Counted from the first letter of the stretch, positions 16,440 to 26,342 are shown. The stretch is DNA of 64,000 bases from Gammaproteobacteria bacterium (GCA_021151625.1 JAGKWY010000033.1:13765-77764); one strand, 5' to 3'. Notes: generated by a model from the sequence alone, not told the origin. A program made the numbers and translations.

Positions 16440-17954
16440 GTGAATAGTAATTACCAAGTTAAATCCATAGTGATTGCTGGTGGCGGTACCGCAGGCTGGA
16501 TGGCAGCGGCCAAGCTTAGCCAGCATTTTTCCAAAACTGATATCCGTATAACGGTGGTTGAATCCAGTGTGATAGGTACGGTCGGTGTTGGTGAGGCAAC
16601 TATTCCCACATTGCGCCGTTTTTATCAGTCTCTGGGAATGGATGACATGGAAGTGATGCGCAAAACCAATGCCACGGTAAAACTGGGGATTGAATTCAAG
16701 GACTGGTACAAGCCACACACGTCGTTTATCCACCCGTTTGGACTGTTTGGTCACGAAGCAAATGGCATTCGCTTTCATCACTATTGGCTCAAGTTACAAC
16801 AAGCAGGTGATGTGACTGAGTTAGAGAAATATTCGCTGGGCATTGCGATGGCACGTGCGAATAAATTTACATTTCCCGCAGAGCGACCTTCGTCGCCTTT
16901 ATCTGTATTTGATTGGGCACTGCATTTTGATGCAGCGCTGTTTGCCAAATTAATGCGCGAACATGCTCTAGCAAAAGGTGTTACCCATATAGATGCAAAA
17001 ATTACCTCGGTGAATCTGCATATTGATACCGGCTTTATTGAAAGTTTAATACTGGATGATGAGCAGGTTGTCGCTGCCGATTTATTTATCGACTGCACCG
17101 GTTTTAACGGGTTGCTAATTAGCGATGCATTAAAGACGCCTTATATAGACTGGAGTAAATGGCTGCTGTGTGACCGCGCTATGGCGGTGCAATCGGAATT
17201 AGTAGGTGAGCCAGCGATACGCACCATTTCGAAAGCCCATAGCAGTGGCTGGCAATGGAAAATTCCGTTGCAGCATCGTCAGGGCAATGGCCATGTGTAT
17301 GCCAGTAATTTTATTAGCGATGAACAAGCCGAAGCGACACTGTTGCAACATATTGATGGCAAGGTATTGCATGCGCCGCGCAAATTCCAGTTTACTGCGG
17401 GGCGTCGCGCTCAGGCCTGGAATAAAAACTGTATTGCAATAGGTCTCGCTGCGGGTTTCCTGGAACCGTTGGAAAGCACCAGTATTGCCTTGATTGAAAC
17501 CGGGATTGAAAAAATTTGCGGATCCTTTCCCTATGCATTTTTCAATCAGGAAAAAATTGATCACTTTAATCAAGTGACCGCTACCGAGTGGGAACGCATT
17601 CGCGATTTTATTATCCTGCATTACAAACTCAACCAGCGCGATGATTCTGAATTCTGGCGTTATTGTCGCGCTATGGTCCTGCCAGATTCATTGCAACAAA
17701 AAATTACCGCGTATAACGAACAAGGGGATTTGTTGCACTACCCCTGGGAAATTTTTCACCCGGATTCCTGGCTGGCTATTTACAACGGATTTAATTTATA
17801 CCCGAAAGTGTACAATCAAAATGTTGATCGATTGAATACCGATTACCTCAAGCAAAGTCTGGCCGCTATGCGCACTTCAATCGCAGATGCTGTTGTCGAT
17901 TTGCCGAGCCACCAGGAATTCATTAATCAACATTGCAAAATGTCCATGGCATAA
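16440..17954 (+). CDS. Tryptophan-halogenase-like flavoprotein 1
   Basis: FAD-dependent halogenases of the PrnA/RebH family use FADH2, O2 and halide to make HOX, which reacts through a catalytic lysine. All family signatures are visible: the FAD-binding GGGTAGWMAA at about residues 14-23, the lysine K81 in TVKLGIEFKDW (PrnA K79 equivalent), the WxWxIP motif WQWKIP at 271-276, which prevents monooxygenase behaviour, and LEPLESTSI with the glutamate at 345 (PrnA E346 equivalent). The 504-residue length matches the family. The GTG start at 16440 has GGAG 5 nt upstream. It probably follows the receptor transcriptionally and is 12 nt from halogenase gene 2. The substrate is unknown; genes of this type linked to TonB receptors remain functionally unassigned, apart from a few that halogenate free indole. 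Confidence 0.88.
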   Translation: MNSNYQVKSIVIAGGGTAGWMAAAKLSQHFSKTDIRITVVESSVIGTVGVGEATIPTLRRFYQSLGMDDMEVMRKTNATVKLGIEFKDWYKPHTSFIHPFGLFGHEANGIRFHHYWLKLQQAGDVTELEKYSLGIAMARANKFTFPAERPSSPLSVFDWALHFDAALFAKLMREHALAKGVTHIDAKITSVNLHIDTGFIESLILDDEQVVAADLFIDCTGFNGLLISDALKTPYIDWSKWLLCDRAMAVQSELVGEPAIRTISKAHSSGWQWKIPLQHRQGNGHVYASNFISDEQAEATLLQHIDGKVLHAPRKFQFTAGRRAQAWNKNCIAIGLAAGFLEPLESTSIALIETGIEKICGSFPYAFFNQEKIDHFNQVTATEWERIRDFIILHYKLNQRDDSEFWRYCRAMVLPDSLQQKITAYNEQGDLLHYPWEIFHPDSWLAIYNGFNLYPKVYNQNVDRLNTDYLKQSLAAMRTSIADAVVDLPSHQEFINQHCKMSMA

Positions 17955-17966
17955 GGCAAACAATTT

Positions 17967-19475
17967 ATGAAGCGAACGGAAAATCCGCTGGGTTCTATTT
18001 GTATTGTGGGCGGCGGCACGGCGGGCTGGATGGCTGCCAGTTTGCTCAGCAATATTTTACGTGGTAGCAATACCAAAATAACGTTGATTGAATCAGCGGA
18101 TATAGCAACTATCGGTGTCGGTGAAGCCACTGTGCCGTCGTTTATGGCATTTTTGAAAGATGCTCGCCTGGATACCAAAGCGTTTATGCAGGCAACCGCG
18201 GGTTCAATCAAACTGGGTATCCGTTTTGAAAACTGGTATCAACAAAATCACCATTTTCTTCATCCCTTTGGCAAAATTGGCCGTAATATCGATGGCCATG
18301 ATTTTTATCAAATCTGGTTAAAAACACTCGCAGATGGCAACCCAACGCGCTGGGTAGATCATTCGCCATCCGGAATCATGTCGGAAGAAAACCGCTTCAT
18401 CACTGAAACGCAGTTGATGAATACTCCGCTTGCCACTTATGGTTACGCTGTGCATCTGGATGCAGCTTATGCAGCGCGACATATGCGTGAAATTACCTTG
18501 GAGCGTGGTGTGCAGCGTATTGAAGGCACTGTGGCGAGTGTGCAAACCGATGCGCGCCAATTTATCCAATCAGTGCAACTCACTAGTGGTCAAACGGTTG
18601 AAAGTGATTTTTTTATCGACTGTACCGGTTTTAAAGGGCTGCTAATTTCAGAAACCTTGAACGTAGGCTATGAGGATTGGACGAATTATTTGCCTTGTAA
18701 TCGCGCCGTTGCTGCGCAATCGGAAAATGCGGGTGATCCACTTGCCTATACAGTCGCTTCTGCACGTGCAGCAGGGTGGACCTGGAAAATTCCATTACAA
18801 CATCGCACCGGCAATGGGTATGTGTTTGCCAGCGCTTATTGTTCTGATGATGAGGCCATTAATACGCTAATGAGTGTTGTTGAAGGCAAATTGATTAATG
18901 AGCCGCGCATCATTCCCTTTGTGAGTGGTATGCGCAAAAAAATCTGGCATAAAAACTGTTTGGCGTTGGGTTTGGCATCCGGTTTTATTGAGCCACTGGA
19001 ATCTACGGCCATTCATCTGGTTTACCGGATATTGGTGCATTTTATTCGCAATTATCCGGATCGGTATTTTGATTCGAATCTGGAGCAACAATGTAATCGC
19101 GAGATTGCACGCGATTACGTGGAAATTCGCGATTTTGTCATCTTGCATTATTGCACCACTAAACGCGATGACACGGCGTTCTGGCGCTGGTGCCAGACGA
19201 TGGATATTCCCGACAGCTTGCGTGAAAAGTTAGATCAATTTGGTCATCGGGGGCAGTTACAACATCACCCGGAAAATCTTTTTGGTGCAGACAGTTGGTA
19301 TTCCATTTTAGAGGGAATGAATATTCGTCCTGAAAAGTATCACCCACTGGTGGATGCACTGGATAGCCAGAAATTGGCGCAATCCTTGAGTCAGGGAGCA
19401 AAGGCGATTCGCGATACGGTGATGAAATTGCCATCGCACGGTGAGTTTCTCCGCCAGCATTGTCCGGCAAAATAA
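17967..19475 (+). CDS. Tryptophan-halogenase-like flavoprotein 2
   Basis: The 502-residue product is in the same operon as flavoprotein 1 (12-nt gap). It has the FAD motif GGGTAGWMAAS (about residues 15-25), a catalytic-lysine candidate K82 in SIKLGIRFENW, the GWTWKIPLQHR WxWxIP motif, and the FIEPLESTAIHL glutamate. All residues thought necessary for halogenation are therefore present. It clearly derives from the same ancestor as the neighbouring gene, but the intervening regions differ enough to imply different substrates or partners (inference). The family needs a flavin reductase, and none is encoded in the window. Confidence 0.88.
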   Translation: MKRTENPLGSICIVGGGTAGWMAASLLSNILRGSNTKITLIESADIATIGVGEATVPSFMAFLKDARLDTKAFMQATAGSIKLGIRFENWYQQNHHFLHPFGKIGRNIDGHDFYQIWLKTLADGNPTRWVDHSPSGIMSEENRFITETQLMNTPLATYGYAVHLDAAYAARHMREITLERGVQRIEGTVASVQTDARQFIQSVQLTSGQTVESDFFIDCTGFKGLLISETLNVGYEDWTNYLPCNRAVAAQSENAGDPLAYTVASARAAGWTWKIPLQHRTGNGYVFASAYCSDDEAINTLMSVVEGKLINEPRIIPFVSGMRKKIWHKNCLALGLASGFIEPLESTAIHLVYRILVHFIRNYPDRYFDSNLEQQCNREIARDYVEIRDFVILHYCTTKRDDTAFWRWCQTMDIPDSLREKLDQFGHRGQLQHHPENLFGADSWYSILEGMNIRPEKYHPLVDALDSQKLAQSLSQGAKAIRDTVMKLPSHGEFLRQHCPAK

Positions 19476-19487
19476 ATTTCTGCCAAT

Positions 19488-19589
19488 GCAGATTTCGATA
19501 CAGTTCCTGAGACACGCCGTGAACCCATCCATGTGGGCTCGTCATCAGCATCCCTGTTGCTCGACCTTAGGAACTGTATCGAAATCTGC
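19488..19589. repeat. Intergenic element with 21-bp perfect terminal inverted repeats
   Basis: A 21-nt arm at 19488-19508 is exactly repeated in inverse orientation at 19569-19589, enclosing 60 nt that contain smaller inverted words (GAACCCAT..ATGTGGGCTC). It lies between two convergent genes and encodes no protein. The inner sequence resembles intergenic palindromic repeats I recall as being scattered through genomes of this bacterial group, so it may be a dispersed MITE/REP-like element or a bidirectional transcription barrier. Only one copy is seen in this window. Confidence 0.65.
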
Positions 19590-19610
19590 TGCAAACATCG
19601 CGATTAACCG

Positions 19611-21140
19611 CTAGTCAAAATCCGGTGCAACACAATGCCGGCGAATAAATTCTGCATGGCTGACTGCACCTCTTCCTGCTTGATCCAATGTCTGTTTTAT
19701 TTTTGCTAACTGGGTGGCGATATTCTCATCGCTAAAATGATCGATGCGATTATCCGTACGTGCGGGGACAATACCAAAACCGTTATAAATACTCAGCCAG
19801 CTGGATTTTTCAAAAGCTTCGGGTTCGTGCTGTAAAATGTGGCCGCTGCTTTTAAATAAATCAATTTTGTGTGCAAGGCTTGCGGGAATTTCCATCGCCT
19901 GGCAATAGCGCCAGAACTCTGTGTCGGTGCGTTGCGTCAGTTTGTAATGCAGCACGATAAAATCGCGAATGCGTTCCATCTCATGTTGGTGGCGGCGATT
20001 TACTTCGGCAATCATGGTCGGGTCAAATGACGTATCGGGGAAGAACGTCAGCAGGTGGGTAATGCCGGTTTGAATTAATGAGATACTGGTGCTTTCCAGT
20101 GGCTCGATAAAACCCGATGCAAGGCCCAGCGCATAACAATTTTTATTCCAGACTTTTGTGCGACGCCCGGCTTTAAAGGCAAAAGGTTTCGGTGTGGTAA
20201 TAGGTTGCCCACTGATACGCTGTAACAAAGTCTCTTCAGCTTTTTTTCTATCCAGGAAACGACTGCAAAATACATAACCATTGCCAGTGCGATGTTGCAG
20301 TGGAATTTGCCACATCCAACCCGCATCCAATGCGGTTACGCGTGTGTAAGGAGTTGGTTCGCCGGTGTTTAACGACTGTACTGCAACGGCGCCATCACAC
20401 AGCAACCATTTCTGCCAGTCTTCGTAACCGGTATTCAGGGTTTCTTCAATGAGTAACCCTTTGAACCCGGTGCAATCAATAAACAAATCGCCCGCAACCA
20501 CTTGCCCGTTATCCAGTAATACAGATTCAATAAAACCATCGCTTTCGCGCAGGTTTACTTTTTCAATTTTTTGGTCGATATGGGCAACGCCGCGCGCAAT
20601 AGAAAGCTCACGCAATACTTTGGCATAAAGTGCTGCATCAAAATGATAAGCATAAGAAAAGTCCGCCAATGGATTATTGGGATTTTCTTGCGGCTGGGCA
20701 AAGTTATTATGTTTTGCGAGTTGGGTTCCAATTGAGTAATCATGCAAATCTGCAGCGGGATTATTTTTTCTCAAGCGATAAAAATAATGCTGGAACTCAA
20801 CACCACTGAAATCAATACCGTAATCCGCAAAGGGATGAAAGAACTTATCGCCAGGCGTGCGCCAATTTTCAAATTGAATGCCTAGCTTGAAGCTGGCGCG
20901 GGTGGCACGAATAAACTCCAGTTCATCAAGGCCGACCGAATGATTAAAATGCACAATGCTGGGAATGGTGGCTTCGCCGACGCCCACAGTACCGATGCTG
21001 GTGGATTCGATCAGGGTAATATCCAGCGATCTGCCTTGTGCAAAACGCGAGAGGCTGGCTGCAGCCATCCATCCGGCAGTGCCGCCGCCGACAATGACGA
21101 TTTTACGAATAGGCGCATGTTGATCTGATGAGTGCGACAT
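19611..21140 (-). CDS. Tryptophan-halogenase-like flavoprotein 3
   Basis: The 509-residue product has FAD-binding GGGTAGWMAAAS (residues 18-29), lysine K85 in SFKLGIQFENW, GWMWQIPLQHR (WxWxIP kept, with Gln in place of Lys at the variable position) and FIEPLESTSISL. It is convergent with flavoproteins 1-2 and divergent from flavoprotein 4, sharing a 295-nt upstream region (21141-21435) with the latter. No palindromic LacI-type site was found in that region. Overall it is closest by eye to flavoprotein 1 (shared VGTVGVGEATIP and HYKLTQR/HYKLNQR words). Confidence 0.87.
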   Translation of the reverse strand: MSHSSDQHAPIRKIVIVGGGTAGWMAAASLSRFAQGRSLDITLIESTSIGTVGVGEATIPSIVHFNHSVGLDELEFIRATRASFKLGIQFENWRTPGDKFFHPFADYGIDFSGVEFQHYFYRLRKNNPAADLHDYSIGTQLAKHNNFAQPQENPNNPLADFSYAYHFDAALYAKVLRELSIARGVAHIDQKIEKVNLRESDGFIESVLLDNGQVVAGDLFIDCTGFKGLLIEETLNTGYEDWQKWLLCDGAVAVQSLNTGEPTPYTRVTALDAGWMWQIPLQHRTGNGYVFCSRFLDRKKAEETLLQRISGQPITTPKPFAFKAGRRTKVWNKNCYALGLASGFIEPLESTSISLIQTGITHLLTFFPDTSFDPTMIAEVNRRHQHEMERIRDFIVLHYKLTQRTDTEFWRYCQAMEIPASLAHKIDLFKSSGHILQHEPEAFEKSSWLSIYNGFGIVPARTDNRIDHFSDENIATQLAKIKQTLDQAGRGAVSHAEFIRRHCVAPDFD

Positions 21141-21435
21141 TGCTTGGGTTCCTGCAAAAAGTTATTACGTTTTTATTGGGTGTCGCTCTAGAGTAGCTGG
21201 CCTTCTGGGAGGCCTGATTGATTGGCATCATAGCCGAATGTCCAACCTGGTGGGCAAAAAATAATGGATTGTATAAACCCGGCCCAGCTGTGTGATAGCG
21301 AAATTTAATACTGCGTAACTGTGATTGTTGTTTGGCCTGTGACTGTGGGAAAATGAAAAAAAGATAGTTAAAAAAACAGCGGGCATTTCATAAACCAGTG
21401 GTTGTCGGCCACATTTAAAATGCTACAGAACTCTT

Positions 21436-22950
21436 ATGAAAAAAATAGTAATTGTCGGCGGTGGTACTGCCGGCTGGATGAGTGCACTGATTATGGCGCG
21501 CCAGTGGGCTGCCAATGGCTTCCAGATTGAGTTACTGGAATCGCCCGAAGTGGGTATTATCGGTGTGGGCGAGGGCTCTACACCTGCGCTAAAAGTATTT
21601 TTTGACTTGCTGGATATTGCTGAAGCCGAATGGATGCCTGAGTGTAACGCCACTTACAAGTGCGGCATCAGTTTTGAAAACTGGTCAACCCGTGCGGGTT
21701 ATGAACGCTACTTCCATCCATTTTCATCGGCGCTGGATCGCCAGACCTTGCCGATGTTTATGCATAATGTGCAGGCGCGCTTGCGCGGTGCTGATCTTTA
21801 CGCCCATCCAGATAGATTCTTTGTGGCGTCACGCATCGCGCGTGAATGTTTGTCACCGGTCGCACCGGAAAATTTTCCCTTTGATGTTCACTATGGCTAT
21901 CACTTTGATGCGGTTTTGCTCGGGCAATTCCTGCGTAAAAAAGCCAGCGCGCGCGGCGTTGTACATCGCGTTTGCCATATTGCGCAGGTACAGCAGGATG
22001 ACGCAGGTAATATCGCCGCTGTCGTAACTGATACCGGCGAAGCTCACACTGCTGATTTTTTTGTGGATTGCACCGGCTTTGCAGGTTTGCTGTTGCAAAA
22101 AACCTTGCAGACGCCCTTTGTGAGTTACAGCAACAATTTGCTGAATGATGCCGCCGTAGCCATGCCTTCGGATATTGGTGAAAAAATTCCGTCAGAAACC
22201 ATTTCCACCGCATTAAAAAATGGTTGGGCCTGGAAAATTCCCTTAACCAATCGCTACGGCAATGGCTATGTGTATAGCTCGGCATTTTGTTCGGCGGATG
22301 AAGCTGAACAGGAATTGCGCGAGCGTTTGGGGCTGCTGGATGCGGATATTCCCGTGCGCCATTTAAAAATGAAAATTGGTCGTGCGCAGGCGCATTGGGT
22401 GAAAAATTGTTTGGCCGTGGGTTTATCGCAAGGATTTATTGAACCGCTGGAGGCAACCGCATTATTTTTGGTGCAGCAAACGGTGGCGATTTTTGCGGAG
22501 GATTTTACCCGCGGCGAATTTACCGATCGCTATCGCGCCGAATTTAATCAGCGCATTAATGGCCATTTTGATGGCGTGCGCGATTATATAGTCACCCATT
22601 ATAAAACCAGTTCACGCACTGATACTGATTACTGGCGCGCTAACACGGCTGATCAGCAGGATGTATCGAAAACCATGCTGGAGCTTTATGGCAGCTGGTT
22701 TGCAGGTAAAGATTTGGCAGCAGAAGTGCAGCGGTTAAATATTTCCAGCTATTACCCTGCGCCCTCCTGGTATTGCATTTTGGCAGGCATGGGAATTTTG
22801 CCCAAGGCCGAACAAGTGCGTAAACCAAGCGCCGAAGAAGCGCGCTTTGATCTTCCCGCAATGGATAATTTTTTACGCCGCTGCGCGCTGAATTTTTCTG
22901 ATCACCGCCAGTTTTTAGCGCAGCAAGCGAATCCAATTTCAGCGGCATAA
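21436..22950 (+). CDS. Tryptophan-halogenase-like flavoprotein 4 (divergent subtype)
   Basis: The 504-residue product keeps the FAD motif GGGTAGWMSAL (residues 8-18), lysine K75 in TYKCGISFENW, GWAWKIPLTNRYGNGYVY and FIEPLEATALFL (Ser of ESTS replaced by Ala). Its opening LLESPEVGIIGVGEGSTP differs from the VGEATIP/VGEATVP of the other three, so it belongs to a separate branch of the family. It is divergent from flavoprotein 3 and convergent with the second TonB receptor, separated from it by a bidirectional terminator. No flavin reductase partner is nearby. Confidence 0.86.
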   Translation: MKKIVIVGGGTAGWMSALIMARQWAANGFQIELLESPEVGIIGVGEGSTPALKVFFDLLDIAEAEWMPECNATYKCGISFENWSTRAGYERYFHPFSSALDRQTLPMFMHNVQARLRGADLYAHPDRFFVASRIARECLSPVAPENFPFDVHYGYHFDAVLLGQFLRKKASARGVVHRVCHIAQVQQDDAGNIAAVVTDTGEAHTADFFVDCTGFAGLLLQKTLQTPFVSYSNNLLNDAAVAMPSDIGEKIPSETISTALKNGWAWKIPLTNRYGNGYVYSSAFCSADEAEQELRERLGLLDADIPVRHLKMKIGRAQAHWVKNCLAVGLSQGFIEPLEATALFLVQQTVAIFAEDFTRGEFTDRYRAEFNQRINGHFDGVRDYIVTHYKTSSRTDTDYWRANTADQQDVSKTMLELYGSWFAGKDLAAEVQRLNISSYYPAPSWYCILAGMGILPKAEQVRKPSAEEARFDLPAMDNFLRRCALNFSDHRQFLAQQANPISAA

Positions 22951-22990
22951 ATTTTTTCTCGCAACGTGTTGCAATAAAAAATTGCCGCAT

Positions 22991-23020
22991 AAAAAAGCCC
23001 CGCATCAGCGGGGCAAAAAA
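22991..23020. terminator. Bidirectional terminator between convergent flavoprotein 4 and TonB receptor 2
   Basis: GCCCCGC-ATCA-GCGGGGC (22997-23014) is flanked by A6 on both sides, which reads as T6 after the stem on the minus strand. It lies in the 114-nt gap between the two stop codons. Confidence 0.75.
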
Positions 23021-23064
23021 GGGGAGGAGAGATCAAACAGGGGAATTGCTTCCCCCGGTCATAC

Positions 23065-26004
23065 TTAGAACTTGGCGCGCACACCCAGGGTGTAACGAGC
23101 TTCATACACGTTTTGGTTGACGACTACGTCTTCCCATTGCATGTAAGTTTCTTCGTACTCTTCGGTGATGTTGGTGCCTTGCAAGTACACAGTCAGGTTG
23201 TCATTGATGTCGTAGCTGACGGACGCATCCACATAAGTGGTTGGTGCTTGCCACCAGGCGGCCGGGCTGCCATCGTTCCAGGCGCGACCAATGAAACGCT
23301 CACTGCGATAGTTGTAGGCAACACGCGCTTGCCATTGCTCGTACTCGTACCACACTACGGCGTTAATCTGGTTTTCAGAGTTGTCGGCCATTGGCATGGT
23401 TTTGCCGTAGAAGTCTTTCTCGCCACCGGTACCATCAGTAAATGTGTAGTTGATGGTAGTACCCAAACCGCTCCATGCACCTGGCAGGAAGTCGAAGGCT
23501 TGTTGATAACCCAGTTCCAAACCTTTCACTACGCCGCCTTCGGTGTTGTCGCGCGTGGTCAGGTCGATAGTCTCACCAGGTCTGCGGTTAACGCCGTCAG
23601 AATCCGCCACAGTCGGGATTTGCACAGTGGTGGTGGCAATAGAGGTTTCTACATCCACACGGAATGCACCCAGGCTAACCATACCGCTATCGCTGAAGTA
23701 CCACTCGTAGCTCAGGTCGTAGTTGTCTGCGCGCCATGGCTCCATGTAAGGGTTGCCGTTTTGCGAGGCGCTCACTACCTGGAACACGCCCAGCTCAGGG
23801 TTGTTGTTGGTGGTGTAGGTGCGGCCCAGGCCCAGATCGTTGGCATCCAGTTGCGTCATGGTTTTTGAGTAGGCCAGACGCAGCTTGGTGTCATCGGTGG
23901 TATCGAAGGCGATATTGAAACGCGGCAGGAAGTCGTTGAACGTGCGCTCAACCACATCGCTGCTGGCGATGGTTGGTGCAACACCATCCAGTGCCGGATA
24001 CACAGTGCCGTTGACGGTCACTTTGGTGGTATCAACCGACGGAATGAACTGGGTAATGTCCAGGCTGGTTTCAATGTACTGCATACCGAAGTTAGCCTGG
24101 TAAGGCAGACCGGCTTCCCCTTCAAATGAACCCTGGAAGTAGAACGTCTGGGTTTGGTCTTCAACGGTATAGCTCTGCGCGCCATCTTTTTGCTTCACAT
24201 TGCCCGGATACAGGGCTTCGTGGAAGGCAAACGCATTTTTCATGGCTTTGGGGTTGATGAAGTAATAGCTATTGCCATCGCTTGCCGGTCCAAAGTCGCT
24301 CACCTGGTGGATGTAGCCCAGGTCCTGCAGTTCGGAAAACTTGAAGGTTTTGGCAATAGTGTCGCCACCGGAAACACCTGGAATACCTGAGTCTTTCCAC
24401 TTGGAATACACAGTGACATTGTTGCCGCTCGCGTTTTTCACGGTGAAGGGGGCAATCAGGTCATATTGGTTGCGCTCGATTTCGCGATCGCCAAAGCGGT
24501 AGCCGAAATCCACTTTTACGCCGTCATCAAACTGGTAAGTGCCATCGAAGCGGAACACGTCCAGGGTGGATTCTTCATCGCGGTTTTGATGAGAGAAAGC
24601 GGAGACCAAACCGTAGCTGTCGATGTCCTGGCCAAAACCTTCGGGGTACTGGATGCTTGGGTGATCGCCAGAGAAGTCTGCCACTACCGGTACACGCTCA
24701 CCGGTAGGGCCGTAACCACCCGGGTTAACCGGTGCTTTCACGCCGCCGTAGCTGGTTTGCAGGCCGGACTGCATACCGCTGGTGATCAGGGCATCGGCAA
24801 AGCTGCTGGTGTGATCATTAGTCGCATTGCCATGGGCGTAACGCACAGTACCGCTGAAGTTATCGTTGAAATCGATATTGGCTTGCAGGTTGAAGTTCAG
24901 GGATTCGCGGTCATCCATCTGGGTTTCGCCTTTGGCGATGACACGCAGGGCTTCCAGATTGGTAACGGATGAGGTGTAGAAGTCTTTGCCATTACCGCCC
25001 ACGGCCTTGCCGCGATTAACCAGGGTATCCAGGTCCGGATTTACCCAGTCATATTGCGCCCAGGAGTTATCGGCAATCAGGCCGTTGACGTAATCACCCT
25101 GGTCCATCTTGGTGTAGAACACATCGGCAACCAGCTCAATGCTGTCGTTTACCTGGAATTGTGCAGTACCGGAAATACCGGTGCGCTCGCGTTCAGCGGT
25201 GCGGTTGGTCACACCGTAGTCGATAGTGCCAAACACCTGGTCATTGGTATCACCATCGCCAGTCAGGTCAGCAGCAGTGCCTTGTCCCGGCCAGTCACCA
25301 TTTTCGTTATAACCGCGGAACCACCAGTCGCTGTACATGCCGTAGCGGAAGTTCGCCAGGGTAGCTTTGGAGTTGGAAACACTGAGCAGGGCGCCGAAGT
25401 TGTCGCCGTTGTTAAAGCCGGCGAAACCGGAAATCTTGTGACCGATATCATCATCGGTGTATTTGCCTTGCGAACCTTCAGCGGCGCCGGCAAATGTCCA
25501 GCCATCATCCAAATCAAAGGGGCGACGGGTTTTCAGGTCGATAGTACCGGCAACACCGGCAGCCAGGGTTGAAGCCTGGGCAGATTTCACGACATCCACG
25601 CGCGACAGCAATTCTGCCGGGATATCGGTGAAGTCTGGTTGTGCGGTGGTGATGGAACCGGCGCTCAGGAATTGCTCGCCATTCAGCAGGGTACTCACCT
25701 GTGGCATACCGCGCACGTTAACGGTTGAACCCTCACCCGCGTTACGGCGGATCTGGATTCCGGGTACGCGTTGCAGCGAGTCGGCGATGGTGGTGTCAGG
25801 CAGTTTGCCGATGTCTTCGGCGCTGATGGCATCGACTACCGAACCTGAGTCGCGCTTAACGCTCACAGAGTTGGCTAAGGATGCCTTAATACCGGTAACC
25901 ACAACTTCTTCAACCTGATCCCCCTGGGCGAAGGTGGTGGTGGCAACACTGGCGGCGATTAAGGTGGACAGTAACTTTCGGTTAAAACTTGCAGAAGTTT
26001 TCAT
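23065..26004 (-). CDS. TonB-dependent outer-membrane receptor 2
   Basis: The 979-residue protein has a signal peptide (cleavage after TTFAQG), a TonB-box-like VEEVVVTGIKA, a plug (SVVDAISAEDIGKLPDTTIADSLQRVPGIQIRRNAGEGSTVNVRGMPQVSTLLNG) and a barrel ending YTLGVRAKF. It shares the plug pattern with the first receptor but has a different extracellular-loop set, so it probably takes up a different glycan or related compound. The start at 26004 is preferred because GAGGAC lies 8 nt upstream; in-frame ATGs further upstream (to 26112) fall in the leader. The 5' region holds TGTAAACGTTTACA at 133 nt and a related site at about 340 nt upstream, suggesting control by a LacI-family regulator different from that of the first receptor. 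Confidence 0.92.
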   Translation of the reverse strand: MKTSASFNRKLLSTLIAASVATTTFAQGDQVEEVVVTGIKASLANSVSVKRDSGSVVDAISAEDIGKLPDTTIADSLQRVPGIQIRRNAGEGSTVNVRGMPQVSTLLNGEQFLSAGSITTAQPDFTDIPAELLSRVDVVKSAQASTLAAGVAGTIDLKTRRPFDLDDGWTFAGAAEGSQGKYTDDDIGHKISGFAGFNNGDNFGALLSVSNSKATLANFRYGMYSDWWFRGYNENGDWPGQGTAADLTGDGDTNDQVFGTIDYGVTNRTAERERTGISGTAQFQVNDSIELVADVFYTKMDQGDYVNGLIADNSWAQYDWVNPDLDTLVNRGKAVGGNGKDFYTSSVTNLEALRVIAKGETQMDDRESLNFNLQANIDFNDNFSGTVRYAHGNATNDHTSSFADALITSGMQSGLQTSYGGVKAPVNPGGYGPTGERVPVVADFSGDHPSIQYPEGFGQDIDSYGLVSAFSHQNRDEESTLDVFRFDGTYQFDDGVKVDFGYRFGDREIERNQYDLIAPFTVKNASGNNVTVYSKWKDSGIPGVSGGDTIAKTFKFSELQDLGYIHQVSDFGPASDGNSYYFINPKAMKNAFAFHEALYPGNVKQKDGAQSYTVEDQTQTFYFQGSFEGEAGLPYQANFGMQYIETSLDITQFIPSVDTTKVTVNGTVYPALDGVAPTIASSDVVERTFNDFLPRFNIAFDTTDDTKLRLAYSKTMTQLDANDLGLGRTYTTNNNPELGVFQVVSASQNGNPYMEPWRADNYDLSYEWYFSDSGMVSLGAFRVDVETSIATTTVQIPTVADSDGVNRRPGETIDLTTRDNTEGGVVKGLELGYQQAFDFLPGAWSGLGTTINYTFTDGTGGEKDFYGKTMPMADNSENQINAVVWYEYEQWQARVAYNYRSERFIGRAWNDGSPAAWWQAPTTYVDASVSYDINDNLTVYLQGTNITEEYEETYMQWEDVVVNQNVYEARYTLGVRAKF

Positions 26005-26136
26005 GCGTGCGTCCTCTAGTTTGTGCTTGTTATAAAAAACAAACCCGCATTTCGATGACCGAAAGGGCGGGCTGTTTATAGGGATTGTCTGAGTGTCTGT
26101 GCACCCTGACATCCATTTAAACGGCCCAATCCTAGA

Positions 26137-26150
26137 TGTAAACGTTTACA
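26137..26150. promoter_or_regulatory. LacI-type operator, TGTAAACGTTTACA
   Basis: This perfect 14-bp palindrome with central CG lies upstream of receptor 2. The sequence is of the CcpA/GalR-like AAACGTTT class. Confidence 0.65.
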
Positions 26151-26342
26151 TTTTCAAACGATTTGTCATAAAGATATGGTAGAAATCACTATTTTACGGA
26201 TGAATACTCATGGTCATATTTTTTGATTTTGGCAATCGTTTTGTTTTTATCTAATTGAAATAAAAGGATTTAATTATTTATCGTGAATTTGTATGGGTGA
26301 ATGAATTGATAATTTATATGCCATTAAAAAACGGCGTAAATT

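Noticed and set aside
23113..25918. Several + strand frames of 150-250 codons across receptor 2
   Set aside because: They are shadows of the minus-strand receptor gene; valine/alanine-rich sequence without motifs.
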